Both the position numbers and the translations under genes were made by a program. A DNA stretch of 64,000 nt from Magnolia sinica (taxonomy: Eukaryota; Streptophyta; Magnoliopsida; Magnoliales; Magnoliaceae), in assembly GCF_029962835.1 (NCBI RefSeq), contig NC_080587.1, forward strand, positions 58,371,528-58,435,527. The letters run 5' to 3'. The first letter of the stretch is position 1. Each line of letters opens with the position of its first letter. The notes under the pieces are model-generated. The model was not told the origin of the DNA. It ran no database searches and was given only the letters and a program-made list of their open reading frames with translations. This document shows positions 56,401-64,000 of this stretch, one piece after another.

Positions 56401-59400
56401 TGTAACGCCCAACTTTTCAAAACCCGAGTATATGACCCGTGTCCCAAAAATCCGAGTGTTAACCTTAAAGGATGGTCAAATTTAAGTGTATATTTTTTTC
56501 TTCATTCAGAGTAAGCAGATGAGCGTAGGATGGACAAATCAACATAAAGAAAAATTGACATTTAAATTTAGAATATACAAAAGGTTGCCCATAATGACTT
56601 ATGCAAATAAATGTTCCAAAATTACAATTACAAAGTGAAATGATGTTATATGTAAACAAAACAAATGATAACGAATCTAAAACTGTAAAACCACATAACA
56701 ACTCTTAACGATACAATTATGCATCTTCAAAAGTGGCACTCTGCTCCTTATCAGTCTGAACCTAAAGACAAATTAAGCCACCTGTGCTACCTATACAGTT
56801 ATATATTTGATGGATGAGTGGCCAACTCAGTGTGAATTCTCCTCAAGATTACACAGCGCCGCATTAGGTAAACATAGTTATAAAATAAAGTATACAAAAC
56901 AATACATGATGCAGGTCTTATTAAATGCATGGATGCGTGAATGCAATCATCGCCCCGAAGATGCTCATCCATACCGACAGTGGGCTCGTCACCCAAGTAA
57001 AGGCTGGCCAATAGAGAAGCACATCACGTGCGTACATCACGTAACGTATATTGATTGCTTATGGTACATCACATACAATAGCAATAGATACTGGTCTGTG
57101 CCATATATGAATGATTAGCCAACCCGTTATTAGTCCAATTACAACCAGCCAATTTAAATAAGGTCAAAGGTCATTACGAGGGCTTATCACTAGTGTAAAC
57201 TGACAGCTTGGGCATAGGTCTCATACCACCATCCCCGACTCATGAGACTACCATCTTAAGATGTTTAATGAAAACCCGTCAACTAGCAGCCAATCATATC
57301 ACAATATATGGGGCTTACCATTGTATAGTTGTACAGTGTAAAACATCAAACCCATATAGGAAAAATACTAAAACAAAGCCACGTAGGGCTAATATCAAAA
57401 CAAGCCACATAAGGTAAATATCAAAATAAGTAACATAGGGTGAGTTTCAAAACCATGCGATAAAAGACCATCCTTGAAAACCACTTAGACATAAACAACC
57501 CTGGTGGTAGGCCCACATCGATGATTCATCTAGACCACCACTCAATAACCACTAAATCGAAAGTCCATTGCAATCACCATCAATTGAGTTACATCCCAAG
57601 TATGGGTGTACATTTATAAGTCGGGGTTTTCCACTAATGTACCAATTTAAATCTCAGAAGCAATCCACATGTAATCCAAGAACATGAATTAAATATACAG
57701 GATAAACATTAAGCATGTGATGTAGCAACTCAATTCCAACAATTAACACATGTGGTTATAGAATGGAGATATTATTTATAAATTAAAATAAAACTATAAC
57801 TTAAGCTAATGGGAAAATGTAAAGCTCAAGGGGAAGAGATCATCACCTTATACTTCTCCCTCATAACTTCCACTATTCTCCAACAACCAAGGAGAGTAAA
57901 GAGAGAGAGAGAGAGTGAGGGAGAGCAAGGTGGACCCTAGATCGAGGTTGGGCCTAAGGAAATCAAACCCCACAACTCCCTACCTCTTCTCCAAGAAGAA
58001 ACCCTCATCCACGAACGCCCTTTCATTTCATTGATCGTCTAGGTAAGATCCATCACCCATTTTCTTAAAACCCTTATGATGAGAGGGGATTTACATGGAA
58101 ATCTAACATACCAATGATTGCTTTAGGGATTCCGGCCGATCGACCCTGAAATTCGCATTCCTAGGTCGTTTTCCAACACTCCAACAATCTATAGGTGCTG
58201 ACTATTATCCTTAGGTGGCCTAGCACCAATTATAGTATGAGTCTAATGATTTTGTTTGCTCGGTTGTTGTATTGGAGAATCTAGAGAAACCCTAGGAATT
58301 GTAGGTTTGTTGGAATCGTATGGAATTGCATGATTAGTTCTCATCTTGATGTTGATCTTGTCTCTCACATGATTTAGTACATGGATGATCATATGCTCTT
58401 GTTTGTTGATTTTCTCATATGGTGTTGCTTCATAGTAGATAGGAGTTATTACTCTTGTGCATTGATTCCTTGAGATGTAGGAAGTGCTTAACTTCCTCAC
58501 TAACCCACACAACTCACATGCACCTTGTTCGTGATAACTTAGCATGCCTGTTAGGAATATTTGCATCGTATGTTATGATGTATGTAAACATGATACTATT
58601 ATGCTAGTTGATAATCTTGATGGTTGGCATGTTATGAATGAACATTGAACCCTTTAGATGGTCGGGAACATGAGGAGAGACGATAGTCTCATCGGTAGGA
58701 CTATACTATGGCAAGACCCGTGGGTTTGGACGGGTGTGTTCGGGTGGATGTAGTTCGACTACATGGGTCCCTTCTGCCCGATGTCACTCATCCCACGCTC
58801 GCCTGACTTACGTGGTCTAGCCTATTGTCTAACCAACCTTGTTTGTTAACCTGTTTGCTCACACATGTATGGAACCTGAAACACCCTACAACCGTAAGCG
58901 GCCCACCAATAATCGATCGCAACTGGTCCACAGGCTCGTGAGCTGGGTATGGTGGAATGAGACACTGTGTCTGAGCTGTCGGCCTACGCTGGGGTGTCGC
59001 GCCTCCCCGTAGTGACCGCAAGCGATCCCTTTCTCTCGGCACTCCTCATGTGCTTAAAGTCGAGGATGAGGAACCCGACGGGATCACGAATCACGGTGCC
59101 CTGGCATCGCGCATTGAGGGGCCCTAGGTATCGCAACCTGTAGAGGGCATTGATACGTGGGGTGTATCAATTTCCCTAACTTGCTGGATGAATGGAATTA
59201 ACTAAGAACTTGAATAATATCATCATCACATTGCATTAGCTAGGTTGGCGACTCGGCAGTTGAGGTCGCTCTGAGGGAGTGTTGGTCATACGTGATCGTT
59301 AGATGGAGTCACTCGAGGGAGCGTTGTGGCAAGGGCATGCATCATATCATCCATCATGCATATGCATTAATAAGATTAGTTTAGTAACTGTGAATGTTTG

Positions 59401-59922
59401 CTTTTCATTAAATTCTTAATATAATTGATGCTTGTTACAATTAAGACTAATAGCACCTACTGAGTTGATCACTCACTCCCACTCTAGGACGGTGTTTTAA
59501 AACATCAATCAGACTCTCTCATAGATAAAGGTGATGCAGATTACGTGGAGCCTGGTGATGCGAGCCTCGAGAAGGAGGACGAGTTCTCCTACTTCCGCTG
59601 ATGAGCGGGATTTCATCGGATCAGTAGATGGGACATTGGATCGCTGAGTAGTGGACTTGGCCCTATTCTTGGGGACATGACATTTCTTGTGATTTTGATG
59701 GGCGACGCCATGTGCGACCCATTATATATTCTTTTGGACTTGTATATATATTTGATCTCTTTTATTTCAGTAGACTCGTGTGTTTGTGCTTCATATTCCA
59801 GGAAATTTCAAGCTGCGCATTCAAACTTGATTTAAGCGCATATTAATGAAAAATCGGTTATAAGTGACCCCGGGAACTCGGGAGTCGAGTGTATGCACAA
59901 CCCCCAATTTTCAGGCGTTACA
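56401..59922. mobile_element. two chromovirus-like LTR pieces in inverted arrangement
   Basis: The ends are TGTAACGCCC and GGCGTTACA. Several blocks at 56401-57260 recur inverted at 58920-59922: for example CATACCACCATCCCCGACTCATGAG at 57220-57244 (in two parts) against CTCGTGAGCTGGGTATGGTGG near 58923, and the ACTGAGTTG...CACTCAC block near 59459 against its inverse near 56815-56835. So the left piece reads on the minus strand and the right one on the plus strand, 3' ends outward. The switch lies between about 57450 and 57850. No protein domain. The flanks show no target duplication and belong to two different copia elements. Confidence 0.6.
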
Positions 59923-59929
59923 TTCTCGA

Positions 59930-60572
59930 CTTAGAACGCTCGTGTTTATTGCCTCCTTTGTTCAGCGATCTTCCTCTTCCTTCAGATCCATGATCACAAC
60001 GGATCTTACAAACTTAAGAATATTTTTCTGTTTGAATCCGTTTGAGAATTCTTTTATTTTATCAAGGGTTTCTGTTTATCTTTTAAAAAAGCTACCCAAG
60101 TGAATCTGGTAAAATCGTCCACTATTACCAAAATGTATTTTTTGTCACCTCGACTTTCCATCCTGGTAGGTCCCATTAGTCTTGATGTGGCATTGGAGTT
60201 CACCTTCTTGTGAGAGCTCCTTGATTGCTTGCCAATTTGGCATTCGCCACATATTTTATCTATCTTTTGTAATTTAGGTAGACCTCTTATTAGTTCTCTT
60301 TTGCTTAGTCTATATAAATTACAGTAGTGTACATGTCCAAGACATTTATGTCACAAACCAGTCTCATCTGTATGGACCATGTAGCATGTTTGACTAGATG
60401 AGTTGGATTCACTAACAATATAACAGTTTTCAGAAGTTTTGCGACCAGTTAATATTACTGAACCCTCACAACCTTGGTTAGAAAATCTTACACTATGATT
60501 GTTATCGCATATTTGAGATATGCTTAATAAATTGTGTTTTAACCCTTCAACGTATAAAACATTTTTAAACAA
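59930..60572 (-). pseudogene. copia integrase, N-terminal part
   Basis: 60572-60351 is the pre-integrase region (NVLYVEGLKHNLLSISQICD). 60330-60070 in another frame has the zinc-binding CLGHVHYCNLYRLS, ICGECQIGKQSRSSHKKV, then GPTRMESRGDKKYILVIVDD and FTRFTWVAFLKDKQKP with the first catalytic Asp. It stops being readable before the second Asp and ends at the junction near 59923. Confidence 0.8.
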
Positions 60573-60641
60573 AGGGAGGTTATAGAGTTGAACCGTACCT
60601 TGGCCAATAATCTTATAATTGTTGTCATCACCGAATGTGAC

Positions 60642-60900
60642 TCAACCATCAGTCATGTCCTTGAGATCGGTGAATAAACCTTTATCACCAGTCATATGCC
60701 TTGAACATCTACTGTCTAGGTACCACTTTAAATGGCTTGTCGCTTTGAAAGCAGTATGGGCAACTAAGCAGGTAACCTTAGGAACCCATTTCATAACTGT
60801 TTTGGGTTTAGGAGTATAGTGGGTCTTCTTTTGAATGTAGTTATTGTTAGAGTGACCCACTGAGTTAGATTTTAAGAGCTCCTTAAGAAGATCAACTATT
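60642..60900 (-). pseudogene. copia aspartic protease
   Basis: ATSHLKWYLDSRCSRHMTGD is the copia protease site; the expected D-S-G reads D-S-R, so the active-site Gly is lost. It continues with KGLFTDLKDMTDG. Confidence 0.82.
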
Positions 60901-61232
60901 TTCTCAGCTAAAGGGTTTCAATTTTGAATTTTATAGTTGATATAGTTTTTTTTAGGTTTTTGAAAAGTTTTAGAATTTTAAAAAAAAAATTGATTACTTT
61001 TCCCTTTTGAGTTCGAAGTTTCTCCTCTCACAAACTTAGGAGGAGTGTTCTTTTGTTTAGGAGAAATATTCTTATCGTAGCCCAAACCGGATCAGTCGCT
61101 ACATTTTCTTGATTCGAATAAAAAATTTTCTAACTTTGGATCACCTTGGGCATATCTCCATGTATCCTTTAAACTCAAAAGAGAAGAGACTTCAAATTTA
61201 AGTTTTTCATTTTCAGATTTCAGATTTTCAAT

Positions 61233-62526
61233 CTAGGAGGTTTTGAATTTCAAATCGCATTTGCGTTTTTCAAAACAATCTGAAATATGGGATTTTTCTA
61301 AAACAAGAGACTCAAAATTTTCTTTAAGCTTTGAAAATTTTTCTTTTTGAAGTTTAAGTTTCACAGCAATTTTACAACTTTCCTTGTATAGGGCATTGTA
61401 AGCATCTTGAAGATCATCTTCATTTTCACATTCACTGTTCAGATTTTCTTCACTTGTTGAATTATTATCTAAAAATATGAATTTGGCTAGAGTCATAAGG
61501 GCTTTAACTTCACTGCCTGACTCGGTTTCAGAATCTTCTGAATCAGAAGAGGCTTTAGAATCAGAGGATTCATCCCAAGTAGCCAACATACTCTTCTTTT
61601 TGGGTTTGTCCTTTTTAGGACACTTGTTTGCTAAATGCCCATATTCTTGGCAGTTGTAACATTGACTATCTTTTAAAGATTTTCAAGTCTTAGATTTAGA
61701 TTTAGATCTTTTCTTATCATTTGCTTTTTGAAAATCAACCCTCTTTTAATTGTGAAAATTTTGTAAAACTTTTTCGCTAAAAGGGCCATATCGTCTTCAG
61801 AATTTTCTAAATCAAAATTGTTTTCTTGAGAAACATTTTTAGAAAACTTAAGGGCAATAGATTTTCCTTTAGGAGCTTTAAAATTTAACTCGTAGGTTTG
61901 TAAAAACCCAACTAATTCTTCTACCCTCATAGTATTCGTATCACAAAGTTCCTGGATCGCAGTTACCTTAGAATTAAATCGTTCAGGAAGTGAGCGTAAT
62001 ATTTTTGCACCACTTTACTTTCTAGGATTTTATCTCCAAGACACCACATAGAGTTCATAATGTCATTTAATTTAGTATAGAAGTCCATAAACATTTCATT
62101 TTCTTCCATATGTATTTCCTCAAATTTGGTTGTGAGGATTTGGACTTTAGATTTATTAACAATTAATGTACCTTCGTGTGTCATTTCTAAAATATCTCAA
62201 GCTTGCTTTGCAGAATCACAGGATATAATTCTTTTAAATTCATCCGGTGATAGTGCGCAAGTGATTGCATTTAGTGCTTTTGCATTTGTACTACTCTCAC
62301 TTTTCTGAAGTATGGTCCATGAGAAATAAGGTGTTACTCTCATTGATTTTGAACCATCGATCCCAGTTACTTCAGTGATAGGAGGGGTCCATTCATTCAC
62401 TGTGGCTAGCCACACACTTTCATCCATGGATTTAAGGAAGATCCTCATCCTGACTTTCCAATATGCATAATTGGTGACATCAAAAGGTGGAGGCCTAGTG
62501 ACTGAAAGGCTATCAAAATTTGACAT
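61233..62526 (-). pseudogene. copia gag with zinc knuckle
   Basis: 62526-62197 starts MSNFDSLSVTRPPPFDVTNY and has YWKVRMRIFLKSMDESVW. 62184-61963 and 61930-61673 continue the gag core (EEIHMEENEMFMDFYTKLND, MRVEELVGFLQTYELNFKAP). About 61672-61600 has CYNCQEYGHLANKC, a perfect CX2CX4HX4C knuckle for RNA binding. 61589-61233 is acidic and then coiled-coil-like (ESSDSKASSDSEDSETESGS). Three frame breaks are visible. Confidence 0.85.
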
Positions 62527-62539
62527 CTTATATAAAAAT

Positions 62540-62620
62540 CAAAAAGATCCAAACCTCAGATGGGACACACCAACAAAATAGTGGGAAAAGCAACGTCCTT
62601 TGTGAAATGGCCAAGCTATA
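62540..62620 (-). other. leader between gag and LTR
   Basis: Short leader with GATCCAAACCTCAGATGGGA, a foldback-arm word. No convincing initiator-tRNA primer-binding site remains next to the LTR. Confidence 0.4.
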
Positions 62621-64000
62621 TGTCCTAGAAGGGGAGTGAATAGGACAATGCCAAATTTAAACAATAACAGCGGAATATAAATGAATAAAAGATAGCACTA
62701 TTAATAAATCACTATATTGGAATATAAAGTAACCTCAAAAAGAGAGATTGATATCAATGTTGTTCTAAGGACAACCTTACACCATAAAAACCAAAGGTTT
62801 ATGGCAGGACAACCTTATTTCTAAAACAAATTGAATATCAAAAACTCAAACAGAAAGGAAACAAATGAAATAGCAAGAAATAAATTCTAAACTATTACAA
62901 CATTCCCCACAATGCTTGAAATGTAAATATTACAACATTCACATTCACATATACATCCCACAAATCTGAATGATCAAAGATAGAAAATATAAATCACACA
63001 TCCACAAAATATAAAGAGTTATAGTGGTTCGCCTGTGTGTACACCAACTATTAAAAAATAACCACACAGATTGCTACTCCACTACTAATATCCTCACACA
63101 GGGGATATTAGCGTTCACTATCAAAATAGGTTTTCACAGGTTCACCCAAAACCTTCACAATTGTGTCTTTTTAGAAAAGGGCTCACACAATTCAAAAACC
63201 CTCACTTCTGAGTTTTCTGGCTCTCCTCAGATAACCAACACAATGAGATTTTTCTAGCTTAATCTCAAATAAAACCAAAATGGAAATTTACATAAATGTA
63301 AAATACCTGGATTTCTCCTTTTGTTGCAGCCCGAAAGAACCAATCGGAGTAGAAGATCGAATGTAGAAGTTCAAAGTCCAATACTCACTTTAAAATGGTT
63401 CTAGGTTCTAATTGATTTTAAATTAAACCAGTTGGGCTAGCTATATTTGATTTTGATTCCAAGAAGAAGGAATATCACAATTCCTCTTTTCAATTAAGAT
63501 TGGAATGTAGAAATAAAATCAAATGCATAAGCTAACAAAAAGAGAATATTAAATATACACAAAGTAGCTTAAAATGAATACAAACTTATCTCAGAGTGAA
63601 GCCTTGAATTTTATTAAAATTGAGTTATCAATCTCTGAAATTCGTGATCTATTTATAGTTGCAGAAACTCGGTTATGACTGGTCGTAGGAGAAACGGATT
63701 TTTGAATTTTTGAGCGCGATCGGATAAAATCGTTCTACGACTGGTCGTAGCATACCCACGACTGGTTGTAGCATACCCACGACTGGTCGTAGGACTCAAA
63801 GATTGGTCGTAGGACTCAAAGATTGGTTGTTGTAGTTTAAGTCGTAGTACCAGGACTGGTCGTAGGACGAGTTAACATTTTTCACATGACCGGTCGAACA
63901 GAGTCTAGGGCTGGTCGTGGACGAACAGAAAATTCCAAAAAATTGCAACCAACATAGGACTGGTCTTGGAATTTCTTGGACTATTCGAGGCAATGCTAGG
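62621..64000 (-). repeat. 5' LTR of the SIRE-like element (runs off the window)
   Basis: The left edge TGTCCTAGAAGG matches the solo LTR at 54278. A minus-strand TATA (ACTATAAATAGATC) is at about 63650-63658. Upstream of it on that strand come tandem CGACCAGTC-type copies (63676-63920). The right end lies beyond the window. Confidence 0.75.
63676..63960. repeat. GACTGGTCGTAG repeat in LTR U3
   Basis: About ten copies of a 19-25 bp unit around ACGACTGGTCGTAG, several with CATACCC, degenerating towards both ends. They lie immediately upstream of the minus-strand TATA box, where LTR enhancers sit. Confidence 0.85.

Larger units (their letters stand above)
59923..64000 (-). mobile_element. Ty1/copia (SIRE-like) element, 5' part
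   Basis: On the minus strand: a 5' LTR from beyond the window to 62621, gag, zinc knuckle, protease, integrase start, then truncation at 59923 by the inverted LTR pair. RT and RNase H are absent. Lineage is suggested by gag start MSNFDSLSVTRPPPFD, the acidic serine-rich gag tail and the LTR size, but Tork is possible. Confidence 0.78.

Overview
This is plant nuclear DNA made almost entirely of mobile elements. I see no credible host protein gene, tRNA, rRNA or CRISPR array. Plant origin is shown by Ty3/gypsy Tat and Athila elements, chromovirus-type long LTRs, Ty1/copia elements, Harbinger-like MITEs and foldback elements. The recurring GTGGGCCCAC-type sequence, in satellites, foldback elements and LTRs alike, reminds me of magnoliid genomes (Magnoliaceae, Lauraceae and relatives). 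That taxon guess is an inference from style, not a proven identity.

Layout. 1-2607: degenerate minisatellites, a telomere-like patch and a poly-T/poly-A tract. 2608-30594: in my reading one 28-kb minus-strand Tat-lineage Ty3/gypsy element. Its two LTRs are both 657 bp (2608-3264 and 29938-30594), start TGTT and end AACA, and are bounded by the same 5-bp target duplication, GTACT (2603-2607 and 30595-30599). From its 5' end on the right it holds the primer-binding site, gag, protease, reverse transcriptase, RNase H and integrase. Beyond integrase lies an additional gene on the opposite strand, present in two damaged copies, with likely introns and a TATA box upstream. It has been enlarged by a 5.8-kb solo LTR (3405-9225, target duplication GGTTG), a 7.8-kb Athila-related gag-only element (17960-25801) that splits the integrase gene, a related LTR fragment (9732-10700), and an internal duplication (7728-9678 repeated at 11926-13872).

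30600-46363: a nearly complete minus-strand Athila element (31011-42545) with gag, protease, RT, RNase H and integrase, damaged by stops and frameshifts. It is followed by a truncated chromovirus-type LTR (42546-45460), a second copy of a 330-bp flanking sequence (30673-31010 and 45461-45783) and a short Tat-type solo LTR. 46364-50460: gene-free DNA with a divergent inverted pair of MITEs and a foldback element. 50460-56400: a decayed plus-strand Tork-like copia element interrupted by a 1.55-kb solo LTR. 56401-59922: two chromovirus LTR pieces facing opposite ways. 59923-64000: a minus-strand SIRE-like copia element, truncated in integrase, whose 5' LTR runs off the window.

How the parts relate. 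The gag-only element (17960-25801) and the Athila element (31011-42545) share LTR ends, primer-binding-site type, a T-rich repeated leader and gag homology, so a relative of the second could have mobilised the first. All coding regions here are broken, so nothing in the window looks able to move now by itself.
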